From: Desulfobacterales bacterium
Lineage (GTDB): Bacteria > Desulfobacterota > Desulfobacteria > Desulfobacterales > JAAELO01
Assembly: GCA_024226555.1 (NCBI GenBank)
Contig: JAAELO010000702.1
Location: 1 to 64,000, forward strand
Reading direction: 5' to 3'
Length of the DNA stretch: 64,000 nt
Below are positions 54,572 to 63,382 of this stretch, piece by piece. The notes under the pieces were generated by a model. That model was given only the letters and a program-made list of their open reading frames with translations, was not told where the DNA came from and searched no databases. Made by a program: the position numbers and the translations under genes. Every line of letters starts with the position of its first letter. The stretch's first letter is position 1.

Positions 54572-56347
54572 ATGGCATTAGATCCTACTAAACACGCGGA
54601 TTGGGAAATTGCTGAAGATGCTGAAAAAACAATGCTCACTATTTATGAAATAGGAGAGAAGCTTGGTCTTACTAAGGAAGAGCTTTTACCTCAGGGGCAT
54701 TACATTGCAAAAATCGATTACAAAAGAGTTCTTGAACGCTTAAAAGACAAGCCAGACGGAAAGTACATCGATGTTACTGCAATTACACCAACTCCTCTTG
54801 GTGAAGGTAAATCAACATCATCTATGGGACTCGTTCAGGGCCTTGGTAAATTGGGTAAAAATGTTTGTGCAGCTATTCGTCAGCCTTCAGGTGGGCCTAC
54901 AATGAATATCAAGGGTTCTGCTGCTGGTGGTGGACTTGCTCAGTGTATTCCTCTGACACCTTTCTCTCTTGGATTTACTGGTGATATCAACGCAATTATG
55001 AATGCTCATAACCTTGCAATGGTTGCTTTAACTTCAAGAATGCAGCACGAAAGAAACTATAATGATGAGCAGTTAGACAGACTAACTAAGATGAGAAGAT
55101 TAGACATCGATCCAACTAACGTTGAGATGGGATGGATAATGGACTTCTGCTGCCAGTCACTTCGAAATATAATTATTGGTATAGATGGTGTTAACGGTAA
55201 ACGTGATGGTTTCTTAATGAAATCAAAATTCGGTATTGCTGTTTCATCTGAAGTTATGGCTATCCTTTCTATAGCAACAGACCTAAAAGATATGCGTGAG
55301 CGTATGGGTAAAATTGTTGTTGCTTATGATAAAAAAGGTAACCCTGTTACAACTGAAGATCTTGAAGTTGCAGGAGCTATGACAGCATGGATGGTTGATG
55401 CTCTTAACCCAAGTCTAATGCAAACATTAGAAGGACAGCCTGTTATTGTTCACGCAGGACCTTTTGCAAACATCGCTATTGGACAGAGTTCAATTATTGC
55501 TGACCAGATCGGTCTAAAACTTGCTGATTACCACGTAACTGAATCAGGTTTTGGTGCTGACATCGGTTTTGAAAAATTCTGGAACTTAAAATGTCGTTTT
55601 AGTGGACTAAAGCCAGATTGTGCTGTTGTTGTTGCAACTATCCGTGCTCTTAAGTGCCATGGTGGAGCTCCTGTTCCAGTACCTGGTAAAGCAATGCCTA
55701 AAGAGTATGATGGTGAGAACGTAGAGTGGGTTGCAAAGGGTTGTGATAACCTTATCCACCACATCAAAAATGTAAGAAAAGCAGGAATCAGCCCAGTTGT
55801 TTGTATCAATGCTTTCTTTACAGATACAGATGCTGAAATTGCAAAAGTTCGTGAACTTTCAGAAGCAGCAGGAGCAAAGGTTGCTCTTTCAAGACACTGG
55901 GAACAAGGTGGTGAAGGTGCTAAAGAGTTTGCTGAAGTTGTTATGGAAGCATGTGAAGAGAAAACTGAATTCAAATTCCTTTATGAACTTGATATGCCAA
56001 TTAAAGAGCGTATTGATCTTATTGCAAAAGAAGTTTATGGAGCAGATGGTGTTGAGTACTCTCCAGAAGCAAATATAGCTATTGACAGAATTCAGGGAGA
56101 TCCTGAACTTGCTAAGATGGGAATGTGTATGGTTAAAACTCACCTTTCTCTATCTGACAACCCAGCTCTTAAGGGTGTTCCAACAGGTTGGAAACTTAAA
56201 ATACGTGAAGTTCTGACTTACGGTGGAGCAGGATTTATAGTTCCTGTTGCTGGTGCAATCAGTCTTATGCCTGGTACAAGTTCTAACCCGGCTTTCAGAA
56301 GAGTTGATGTTGATGCTGCAACTGGTAAAGTTCAAGGTGTATTCTAA
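54572..56347 (+). CDS. fhs: Formate-tetrahydrofolate ligase
   Basis: 591 aa; ATP-driven ligation of formate to THF, first THF step of the methyl branch. P-loop [41 protein letters not shown] and [17 protein letters not shown] are family signatures. It is somewhat longer than the usual ~557 aa, with an N-terminal lead of about 15-20 residues. Followed by folD 65 bp later. Confidence 0.96.
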   Translation: MALDPTKHADWEIAEDAEKTMLTIYEIGEKLGLTKEELLPQGHYIAKIDYKRVLERLKDKPDGKYIDVTAITPTPLGEGKSTSSMGLVQGLGKLGKNVCAAIRQPSGGPTMNIKGSAAGGGLAQCIPLTPFSLGFTGDINAIMNAHNLAMVALTSRMQHERNYNDEQLDRLTKMRRLDIDPTNVEMGWIMDFCCQSLRNIIIGIDGVNGKRDGFLMKSKFGIAVSSEVMAILSIATDLKDMRERMGKIVVAYDKKGNPVTTEDLEVAGAMTAWMVDALNPSLMQTLEGQPVIVHAGPFANIAIGQSSIIADQIGLKLADYHVTESGFGADIGFEKFWNLKCRFSGLKPDCAVVVATIRALKCHGGAPVPVPGKAMPKEYDGENVEWVAKGCDNLIHHIKNVRKAGISPVVCINAFFTDTDAEIAKVRELSEAAGAKVALSRHWEQGGEGAKEFAEVVMEACEEKTEFKFLYELDMPIKERIDLIAKEVYGADGVEYSPEANIAIDRIQGDPELAKMGMCMVKTHLSLSDNPALKGVPTGWKLKIREVLTYGGAGFIVPVAGAISLMPGTSSNPAFRRVDVDAATGKVQGVF

Positions 56348-56362
56348 AATTTAAATAACGCA

Positions 56363-56391
56363 AACTGTGGTATTTTTTTAGTGCCACAGTT
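56363..56391 (+). repeat. Hairpin between fhs and folD
   Basis: AACTGTGG / CCACAGTT, 8-bp perfect stem with a T-rich 13-nt loop. No T-run follows, so probably an RNA-stability hairpin inside the operon; folD begins 22 nt later behind AGAGGTAG. Confidence 0.55.
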
Positions 56392-56412
56392 CATTTATAT
56401 AAAGAGGTAGAA

Positions 56413-57309
56413 ATGTCAGCTGAAATTATTAGCGGAACTAAAATGCGTCAGGAGATCCTTGACGAACTAAAAAAAGAAGTAGATGAGATGAAAGCAAAGA
56501 CTGGAAAAGTTCCTGGTCTTGTTACAATCCTTGTTGGTGAAACACCTGCATCTGTTAGTTATGTAACTTTAAAAATTAAAACTGCTAAATCTCTTGGGTT
56601 CCATGAAATACAGGATACACAGTCTGTAGATATTACTGAAGAAGATCTGCTTGCTTTAATTGAAAAGTACAACACTGATCCTGAAATTCACGGAATTCTT
56701 ATTCAGCTTCCACTTCCAAAGCATATCGATGACAACAAAGTGCTTAATGCAATCAATCCTGACAAAGACGTTGATGGATTCCATCCAGTAAACGTTGGTC
56801 GTATCATGATTGGTGGAGACGAAGCAATCTTCCCTCCATGTACACCTGCTGGTATTCAGGAAATGATCGTTAGATCAGGAACTGAAACTTCTGGTGCTGA
56901 AGTTGTTGTTGTTGGACGTTCAAACATCGTTGGTAAACCAATTGCTATCATGATGGCTCAAAAAGGTGTTGGAGCAAACTCAACAGTTACTATAGTTCAC
57001 ACAAGAACTAAAGATCTTGCTGGTCATTGCAAGAGAGCAGACATCCTAATCGTTGCTGCTGGTGTTCCAGACCTTGTGAAGCCAGAATGGATCAAGCCAG
57101 GATCAACAGTTATCGATGTTGGTGTTAACAGAGTTGGAATGAATGAAAAAACCGGTAAAGCTATCCTTAAAGGTGATGTTGATTTTGAAGCTGCAAAAGA
57201 AATTTGCGGAAAAATCACTCCTGTTCCAGGTGGTGTTGGACCAATGACTATTACAATGCTTATGAAAAATACTGTTAAATCCGCATGGAAACACTTTGGC
57301 GGAAAATAA
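56413..57309 (+). CDS. folD: Bifunctional methylene-THF dehydrogenase / methenyl-THF cyclohydrolase
   Basis: 298 aa, converts formyl-THF to methylene-THF using NAD(P)H. The catalytic Tyr/Lys are in SVSYVTLKIKTAKSLG (Y-x3-K), PLPKHIDDNKVLNAINPDKDVDGFHPVN binds folate, and VVVVGRSNIVGKPIAIMM is the nucleotide site. C-terminal PVPGGVGPMTITMLMKNT. Standard length. Fhs and FolD together supply methylene-THF for MetF. Confidence 0.96.
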   Translation: MSAEIISGTKMRQEILDELKKEVDEMKAKTGKVPGLVTILVGETPASVSYVTLKIKTAKSLGFHEIQDTQSVDITEEDLLALIEKYNTDPEIHGILIQLPLPKHIDDNKVLNAINPDKDVDGFHPVNVGRIMIGGDEAIFPPCTPAGIQEMIVRSGTETSGAEVVVVGRSNIVGKPIAIMMAQKGVGANSTVTIVHTRTKDLAGHCKRADILIVAAGVPDLVKPEWIKPGSTVIDVGVNRVGMNEKTGKAILKGDVDFEAAKEICGKITPVPGGVGPMTITMLMKNTVKSAWKHFGGK

Positions 57310-57367
57310 TATCGATTAAATTCTTTCGTTGAATCGATTTATTTTTTTCAGTAATTTTGTAATTTAT

Positions 57368-57400
57368 AAAAAACCGGAGTAATTATACTCCGGTTTTTTT
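57368..57400 (+). terminator. Intrinsic terminator after folD
   Basis: AAAACCGGAGT / ACTCCGGTTTT with a 6-nt loop and a following T-run, 59 nt past the folD stop. Confidence 0.92.
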
Positions 57401-57564
57401 GTCTTTAACTCTATATTCCTCTCTTTATTTGTAATCTCTTCAATATTTTCCCTTTTAAGCGTTTACTTTTATCCATTAGCCTTTATATTAAAATAGTACT
57501 TTAAATCGATGACTCGATGAAAGATTAAGATCTTAAATATAAAAAATCATACAGGAGTTCTACA

Positions 57565-58323
57565 ATGGCAAAAGTAATTGCAGTTGCCGGAAAAGGCGGC
57601 ACAGGAAAAACCACACTTTCAGCTCTATTAATCCGATCACTGACAAAAAATGGACAAAAACCAATTCTAACAGTTGATGCCGACCCTAACTCTAACCTTG
57701 GAGAAACTCTGGGCCTTACAATAGACAAAACTATTGGTGATATCAGAGAAAATTATATGAGAGATCCTCAGGGAGTTCCATCCGGTATGGATAAAATTAA
57801 CTACCTTGAACTTCTTTTGAACCAGGTTTTAATTGAAGAAAATGATTATGACCTGCTTGTTATGGGAAGACAAGAGGGACAAGGTTGCTACTGTATGGTC
57901 AACAACATCCTTAGAAACTTTACTGACGAACTTGTAAAAAGCTACAAATACCTTGTTTTCGATAACGAAGCAGGAATGGAGCATTTGAGCCGTAGAACAA
58001 ATGGAAAAGTTGATACTCTTTTTCTTGTAACAGATTATGCATTAAGAGGACTCAGAGCCCTTAGAAGAATTAATGATATGATTAAAGAGCTTGGTCTTGA
58101 TATAGAAAATGTTGGAATTGTTGTCAGCCGTGCTCCTGAAAAGCTTGGTGATGCTTTTATGAAAGAGGTTGAAGAGATTGGTCTTCCAATTTATGGAACC
58201 ATTCCAAACGATGATATGCTACTTGAGTTCGACATGGAGAGGAAATCACTCATGGACCTCCCCGATGATAGTGCTTCTGTTGTCGCGGTAGATAAGATAA
58301 ACGCTAAAATTTTGGCGTCGTAA
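57565..58323 (+). CDS. cooC: Second CooC-type nickel-insertion ATPase
   Basis: 252 aa. GKGGTGKTTLSALLIR (deviant Walker A), TVDADPNSNLGETLG (A'), and GCYCMVNNILR giving the C-x-C motif; VFDNEAGMEHLSRRTNG is a CooC hallmark. It differs clearly from the CooC at 43154-43936. Start follows AGGAGT. Independent of folD because a terminator separates them. Its last codons and TAA (58312-58323) lie inside a structured repeat. Confidence 0.92.
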   Translation: MAKVIAVAGKGGTGKTTLSALLIRSLTKNGQKPILTVDADPNSNLGETLGLTIDKTIGDIRENYMRDPQGVPSGMDKINYLELLLNQVLIEENDYDLLVMGRQEGQGCYCMVNNILRNFTDELVKSYKYLVFDNEAGMEHLSRRTNGKVDTLFLVTDYALRGLRALRRINDMIKELGLDIENVGIVVSRAPEKLGDAFMKEVEEIGLPIYGTIPNDDMLLEFDMERKSLMDLPDDSASVVAVDKINAKILAS

Positions 58324-58437
58324 AATTCCTTAATTTGCTGTGTTACAGTAACCGGTCAGATGTTCGCCGTATAAAACCATACAACTCACACCTGACCGAA
58401 CACTGATGCCTTGCAAATTAAGTTTTTTACTTAACCA
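58312..58437 (+). repeat. Structured terminator-like repeat overlapping the cooC stop
   Basis: TTGGCGTCGTAAAATTCC contains the cooC stop. Then comes the outer arm CTTAATTTGC, the loop TGTGTTACAG, the inner stem CGGTCAG/CTGACCG, the apical GCCGTAT-loop-ATACAACTC, GATGCCTT, and the second outer arm GCAAATTAAG followed by TTTTTTAC. The outer stem is a perfect 10 bp followed by T's, so intrinsic termination of cooC is likely. Confidence 0.75.
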
Positions 58438-58514
58438 ATAGAAAATTTTAATGCTTATTCTAATAATAAATATTTTAGTGACAATTTGTTCAAATCTATG
58501 TTTTTGTTATAATT

Positions 58515-59027
58515 ATGAAAAATTTTAAAAATTTATTTTTATTAATCTTTCTAACTTCTTTTTTATTGTTCCTATTTTGCTTCGGTTTATATATTTCATT
58601 AGTAAGCTCTCAAGATATGTATAAAGCATATAAAACTAACAATTGGGAATCTACAAAAGGATTAATAATTAAATCAGAAATTATAATTATTAATGATGAT
58701 GATAAGGAACCTTATAGATCTGTAATTATATATAAATATAAAGTTAATGGAATTAATTATAGATCAGATCAAATAGATACAACTAAAATATATTCTGCTA
58801 ACAAAGAATACCCTCAGGAGTTAATAAAGAAATTTCCAAAGAGCTCAATAACTAAAATCTTCTATAATCCTATAAACCATAAAGAGTCTGTTCTATTACA
58901 AGGAATTAACTTAGATTTGTTATACCCTTTTATAACAGGTATTTTTATAATAATTATTAGTTTTATTTTTTATTTAAATTCAAAAAAAAAACATCTTCCC
59001 TTTTTTTACAAAAAATCAAAAATGTAA
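58515..59027 (+). CDS. DUF3592-type membrane protein
   Basis: 170 aa with a TM helix at each end (about 8-30 and 135-155) and a beta-rich domain between. NWESTKGLIIKSE, YKYKVNGINYRSDQI and KIFYNPINHKESVLL follow the order of DUF3592 (V-x-Y-x-Y-x-V-N-G then VYYNPxNPxxSxL). Function unknown. No clear ribosome-binding site before the ATG. Strongly AT-rich, more than the neighbouring cooC. Confidence 0.7.
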   Translation: MKNFKNLFLLIFLTSFLLFLFCFGLYISLVSSQDMYKAYKTNNWESTKGLIIKSEIIIINDDDKEPYRSVIIYKYKVNGINYRSDQIDTTKIYSANKEYPQELIKKFPKSSITKIFYNPINHKESVLLQGINLDLLYPFITGIFIIIISFIFYLNSKKKHLPFFYKKSKM

Positions 59028-59082
59028 ATATACTCCTATAAAATTTATACTTCCTGAAAATTACATAAAATTAAATTTAGAC

Positions 59083-59441
59083 ATGGATACTTCTAAAAAA
59101 GAATCTATGGATGGCATATTTCAAAAAGAAGAATCAACATTCGTTGTTTTTCGAGAAAATTTGCCACCAATATCATAAAAAGAAAAAAGAATATTCTAAA
59201 ACCTCAAGATAAAAATGATACTGTATCTTTTCTCGATGAAGGAAAAACATTTCTAAATGGTTTTACCATATATTGGGTAATAACTCTTCACCAGAAAAAA
59301 ACTGAAAGTATAAAACAAATTAACTATATATTGAATATTGAAGATAGGAGTATTGAAATTGGTTGTGGGACAACAGAAGATAATTTTGAAAAACACTTAC
59401 CTGATTATGAACAATTAGTAGATTCCATAATGTTAAAGTAA
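59083..59441 (+). pseudogene. Frameshifted gene, family not firmly recognised
   Basis: An upstream frame reads LPENYIKLNLDMDTSKKES...STFVVFRENLPPIS and hits a stop near 59178. A second frame from about 59204 continues coding-like (DTVSFLDEGKTFLNGFTIYW ... NFEKHLPDYEQLVDSIMLK) to the TAA at 59441. Together they look like one small protein of ~125-130 aa, vaguely like DcrB/DUF1795 proteins. The shift falls in an A-rich stretch. The start is uncertain; coding-like sequence extends left of the ATG at 59083. Confidence 0.5.
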
Positions 59442-59753
59442 TAAAAGTTTTTATCTTATATTTGAGATTTCATAACTTGTATAGCTCATTTTCTCAGATC
59501 ACCCTTTTTTATAAAAAATAATTATACATATTTCGTAGCAACCATATAAAAAAATAATTAACTTCGTAGTATGCATTTTATGCATCTTCACAAATTATAA
59601 AGGTTCAAAAGACAGGTAGTAGAAATCCTCACTGCTTTTATTATTTGATTGAATTTTAAACTCACCACAAATGAACAGAGTACGCCCTACAAACTAAGAA
59701 TAGAGATTTAAAACGAAAAAGGCTTATTCTTAAATTTGATAGCTTTTTCTTTA
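59442..59753. other. Intergenic region, nothing recognised
   Basis: About 310 AT-rich bases. No gene, clear hairpin or repeat found before the structured repeat at 59754. Confidence 0.45.
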
Positions 59754-59882
59754 TTGGCTAAGTAAAAAACTTCATTTACAAGGCATAATTATCAGTTCAG
59801 ACCCGAGGCGTATGGTTTTATACGTTGAGGACTGAACTGGATAATTTAACGCAGTAAATGTAGAATTTTTACAACGCCATTA
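59754..59882 (-). repeat. Structured terminator-like repeat after the barrel-protein gene
   Basis: Read on the minus strand: AATGGCGTTGTAAAAATTC, outer arm CTACATTTAC, TGCGTTA, inner stem CAGTTCAG/CTGAACTG, apical CCTCAACGTAT-loop-ATACGCCTCG, ATGCCTT, outer arm GTAAATGAAG, then TTTTTTAC. It begins ~47 nt past the stop at 59929 and has the same orientation to its gene as the copies at 17253 and 58312. Confidence 0.75.
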
Positions 59883-59928
59883 CTTCAATAAAATCTATTT
59901 ATGCCGCAGCTTTAGCTCTCAATATTTT

Positions 59929-60843
59929 TTAAAAACTATAAGTAATACCAACAAGAACAGTTTTTAACTGTAATCCTTTTAGAAACTGATCACCATAAAA
60001 ATCCAAATTACTCATTAAACCGCTTAACCCAATACTTAATGAAAAATTATCAAATCCTAAATATTCAACCTTCATACCTGGTATATACATAAGATCAAAA
60101 GTTGGTTCTTCTCCTGAATTTACAACATTGTTATTCGAATCATAGAGAGTCATCTCAATTGGCGTACCAAACTGGGTATAAATATAAGGTGTGAATTTAA
60201 GATCAATTGCTGAGGCTTTGTAAGATAATGCAAATATTACAGACATTGCGTAAGCATCTCCTTTAGCAATATTTGTAACACTATCATTACGTGAATATAT
60301 TTCATAGTCGTATTGTTTATATATAAAACCTAATGATACAGGCATCGAAAATGATTCTCCTTTAAAGAATTCATATCCTAAACCAATGCTATAATGATAA
60401 TCTGTAGCTTCAATATCCATTAAAACATCTTGTCCGATATTTAGATCTTCATAAGACTGACCATCCATCTCCAGGTTTGTATAAATACCAAACATGTAAA
60501 ATCTATCAGTAACAGCATAATTAAATGTGAAACTTAAAACTCTACCACTCAGATCTCGTCCTTCAACATCATTTCCATCACTCTCTCCACCATCGATTTT
60601 CCCTAAAATTTCCACATCAAAGTAAGAACCATTAAGTGTGAATGTAGCATCACCTTCTTTAAAAAAAGAGAATGGTGAATAGGAATCAGTAATTGCATTA
60701 CTTACAATTCGATTAGTTGCTTCAATTGGATTTTCCATATACTCATAGATTTCTTTATCCCAACCACCAGCAAAGGTATTGTTTACTGAAAACACAAGAA
60801 CAATGAAAACTGCATAAATATAACATTTTTTAAAATTTAACAT
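59929..60843 (-). CDS. Outer-membrane beta-barrel protein, unknown function
   Basis: 304 aa from the ATG at 60843 (GAGG upstream; an ATG four codons earlier would overlap that site). Signal peptide MLNFKKCYIYAVFIVLVFSVNNTFAGG. The remainder consists of alternating amphipathic strands separated by acidic loops and ends in LVGITYSF, with the terminal Phe required by the BAM insertion machinery. About 10-12 strands. No family recognised. Confidence 0.75.
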   Translation of the reverse strand: MLNFKKCYIYAVFIVLVFSVNNTFAGGWDKEIYEYMENPIEATNRIVSNAITDSYSPFSFFKEGDATFTLNGSYFDVEILGKIDGGESDGNDVEGRDLSGRVLSFTFNYAVTDRFYMFGIYTNLEMDGQSYEDLNIGQDVLMDIEATDYHYSIGLGYEFFKGESFSMPVSLGFIYKQYDYEIYSRNDSVTNIAKGDAYAMSVIFALSYKASAIDLKFTPYIYTQFGTPIEMTLYDSNNNVVNSGEEPTFDLMYIPGMKVEYLGFDNFSLSIGLSGLMSNLDFYGDQFLKGLQLKTVLVGITYSF

Positions 60844-61389
60844 ATGGGGCCTCATAAAATAATTTGATAAAAATCACAACTATAGATAATTTTTATCTAT
60901 GAATACTGTTTTTTGGCCTCATATCTTAATAAAAGATCAAAGTATAAGCTCACAAAAAAGTACTCAATTTGTTAATAAAATTGTTAAGTGTTTGGAGAAT
61001 TTTCTATTATAATTTAAATTAAAAAGACTATGAAACTGTTCACACATTAGCTAATAAAAAAAAATATTTTATCCTCAATTTATTGTTCTTAATTTTTAGT
61101 TTGATTTTTTAAAACAGATAACTACTTATATTTTATGACCATTTTACTACTTTATGTATTTTAATACATTGAATATTTAAAGATCTAAATTTCAAATAAG
61201 TTGTATTTTTCTTATATGTCCCTTGTAATATGCTTATTTTTTTCTAATAGAACTTCTTTGGTTGGAAGAATAATCTTAATAGCAAAGTTTTTTTTTATCG
61301 TATGCTAAGAAATAATTACAGGGAATAGGGAATTGAAAGATATTTTTATATAGAAAGTAGTGATATCATTATAAATTACACCTGAGATT
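60844..61389. other. Intergenic region, nothing recognised
   Basis: About 545 AT-rich bases between two minus-strand genes; should contain the barrel-protein promoter. No gene or clear repeat found. Confidence 0.45.
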
Positions 61390-61890
61390 TTATTTTTCAT
61401 CCTTGATCATCTTTGCAATAAAGTGAGCAAAATAATTTTGATAACAATTTTGTAGTTCTTTCTTTTTCCAATCAAATCCAGTTACAGTTCCACGACAGTT
61501 CTTTGAGCCACAATTACATTTCATCTCATAATCAGTATTCATTGCAACTGCATAATCTAAACACAACTCTTCACCAGCTTTTATATCTCTAAATGCGACA
61601 TAATTTACCTGGCCATCCATACCAACATTTGGATCACAGGAATGATTTATATATAAAGCAATTTGTTCAAGTTCTTCTTTATTTTTTGGACATAAGAAAT
61701 GATCTTCAGAAATTTGTAAACTAAAATCCCCAACTTCTTTATCTAATATCATTGCTTCTTCTAATTCCACTATATGACCAGAACGAATTGCTACAATCTC
61801 ATCTTTTTTAATGTCATCAATAGCGAAAAATCCAAATCCTTGTTTTTCACTTTTTCTTATTTCAGTCTTCTTTGATGTATAAGATTTCAT
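61390..61890 (-). CDS. SET-domain protein (putative lysine methyltransferase)
   Basis: 166 aa. The SET core is visible: KSEKQGFGFFAIDDIKKDEIVA (SET-N), YINHSCDPNVG (the NHSCxPN motif binding SAM), AFRDIKAGEELCLDYA (ELxxDY motif with catalytic Tyr), and the post-SET zinc motif CNCGSKNCRGTVTGF. All key residues are present. Bacterial SET proteins methylate lysine in histone-like or other proteins; some are acquired from eukaryotes. Start follows GAGGAAAT. Confidence 0.88.
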   Translation of the reverse strand: MKSYTSKKTEIRKSEKQGFGFFAIDDIKKDEIVAIRSGHIVELEEAMILDKEVGDFSLQISEDHFLCPKNKEELEQIALYINHSCDPNVGMDGQVNYVAFRDIKAGEELCLDYAVAMNTDYEMKCNCGSKNCRGTVTGFDWKKKELQNCYQNYFAHFIAKMIKDEK

Positions 61891-62056
61891 ATTTCCTCAA
61901 GCCAATCTAACAATTATTCAAAATTTCATAATTTTCTTTGTACAAACATTTTCAAAGATTGTACAGGTATTTGATCCAATTTAGATATCCTTGAATATTT
62001 GTGACATTATTTAAAGTTTTGTTATCTTCAAATACTATAAACTAATAAATCCAGTT
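61891..62056. other. Intergenic region, nothing recognised
   Basis: AT-rich sequence upstream of the SET-domain gene; presumably its promoter. No motif assigned. Confidence 0.4.
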
Positions 62057-62142
62057 GTAGGTTGGAGGCGAAATCCAATAAATAGATAAAACTCATTTTC
62101 CGGTTTTGTCTGGTTTCGTTGCACTCTACCAGACCTACAGTT
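62057..62142. repeat. REP-like palindromic repeat
   Basis: TGTAGGTTGGAGGCGAAATCCA and, inverted at the right, GGTTTCGTTGCACTCTACC-type sequence ending ACCTACA. The CGTTGCACTCTACCxGACCTACA pattern is a known type of extragenic palindrome in Proteobacteria. Single copy in the window. Confidence 0.55.
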
Positions 62143-62628
62143 TACATTTATCAAATGTCCCTGATATTTTAATAGTAATTTTTTTCGATCATAATTTTTT
62201 TATATTTTTTTGGTAGCATTTATCTATCTATAAATATTACTCATATTGAATTTAAATGTTTTGAAAAATATTAATTTTATAGATTTACAGCTATGAAATA
62301 TTTGATTAAAAAAAACACATTTAATCAAACTCTGACAAACCGAATCTCTTGTATACCTCATATGGCATAGACCTTTATATAGATATTACCAAATGCCCTC
62401 TATTTTAAGATATTTTTAACATGAAATAAAAAGAGTAAATTATCAAAAAATGAATGGATGTCCGAAAAATATTAAAAATATTTATATTTTATACTTGAAT
62501 TTAAAATGTGATAATAATAAGATTTTTTTAGAAGTAAAAACAACGTTTTATTCGAGCGAGCCGGAAAGAGGATTACGGCCTCAATCCGACTCTAACATCA
62601 ACTCTTCACTTATTAAGGAATAAGAGCT
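62143..62628. other. Intergenic region, little recognised
   Basis: Strongly AT-rich to about 62540, then a less AT-rich patch (62553-62590) with GAGCCGG...CCGAC segments, just before the small open frame. No tRNA-like cloverleaf could be drawn. Confidence 0.4.
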
Positions 62629-62787
62629 ATGTCTAACATATCTTTTACAGAGAAACAGAAGTTCCGTCAACGCCTCTTTCACACCGGGCAGATTTTACAC
62701 CGAAAACAATTAGAATGGAATGAATTTAGTCTGAATTGCTGCATAAGCTTTTATAGTGCAGGATGGTGGACCTTTAGACTGGTTTAA
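62629..62787 (+). CDS. Small open frame, 52 aa, possibly truncated
   Basis: MSNISFTEKQKFRQRLFHTG... to 52 aa, ATG after AAGGAA. Composition and codon use look coding for the first ~33 residues (basic, helix-forming), then drift. It may be the 5' end of a gene truncated before the structured repeat at 62806. No family recognised. Confidence 0.35.
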   Translation: MSNISFTEKQKFRQRLFHTGQILHRKQLEWNEFSLNCCISFYSAGWWTFRLV

Positions 62788-62805
62788 ACCATTCTATATT
62801 TCGCA

Positions 62806-62940
62806 TTTAATAATTGCTCTTTGATACGAAATACCTGCTTTCTTCGAAAAAATGAAGCTAAAACAAAATTAAACCTTTATTGTTTTAGTGTTAAATTTTT
62901 CTCATGCCTTGTATTTCAATCAAATTTCTAATTATTAATA
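62806..62940. repeat. Structured repeat with altered ends
   Basis: TTAATAATT (62808) and AATTATTAA (62930) are the inverted ends. The interior has GAAATACCTGCTTTC and CATGCCTTGTATTTC, with inner palindromic AAACAAAATTAAA / TTTAGTGTTAAATTT. The GGTTCCC part is missing. It adjoins the non-coding RNA candidate at 62950. Confidence 0.65.
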
Positions 62941-62949
62941 AGCAAAAGG

Positions 62950-63234
62950 TGTAATCTGGAATCGGTAAAAACCTGATAAGATTCAAGGAATCGATATAAA
63001 AAAAAGTTACTGAAGAATTTTTTCATGTACAACACTTTTTCTGTGCCAAAACATTCTAAGTCTCCTTTTTAGGTGGAAGATGAGTAATACTTTTTGAATT
63101 CAAGCAAGCTTTGACAGGAATTTTTTCAGTGAACCGGTTCTGCGTGATTGAGGCGAGGCTATTATCACCAATACATAACCTTTGCTATAGTTGTACTTCA
63201 AAGAGGTTGTTACCTGCCCGCAACCTCTTTTTTT
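62950..63234 (+). ncRNA. Candidate structured non-coding RNA, copy B
   Basis: Second copy of the element at 67-255. The two 5' blocks are nearly identical. A ~100-nt insertion (about 63031-63130) sits where copy A is continuous. The 3' block (TTCTGCGTGATTGAGGC ... AATACATAAC) is conserved. It ends in the terminator GAGGTTG-TTACCTGCCCG-CAACCTC-TTTTTTT, GC-richer than in copy A but with the same loop. The insertion shows that the middle tolerates length change, as in RNAs with a variable arm. Confidence 0.55.
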
Positions 63235-63382
63235 ACTTATATAAAAAACACATCAAATCCCTCTAAAGGTGCGTTGATAAAACGTTAACACACCCTATAC
63301 CTAATATTTATTTTTTTACAATTTCTTCAAAATTGTCTGCATTGGGTTTATAAATAGTTTCAAGCTCAATCACACTTAATTT

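Noticed and set aside
62553-62600. Group II intron domain V or tRNA fragment
   Set aside because: GAGCCGG and CCGAC segments suggested it, but no domain V fold or cloverleaf could be drawn.
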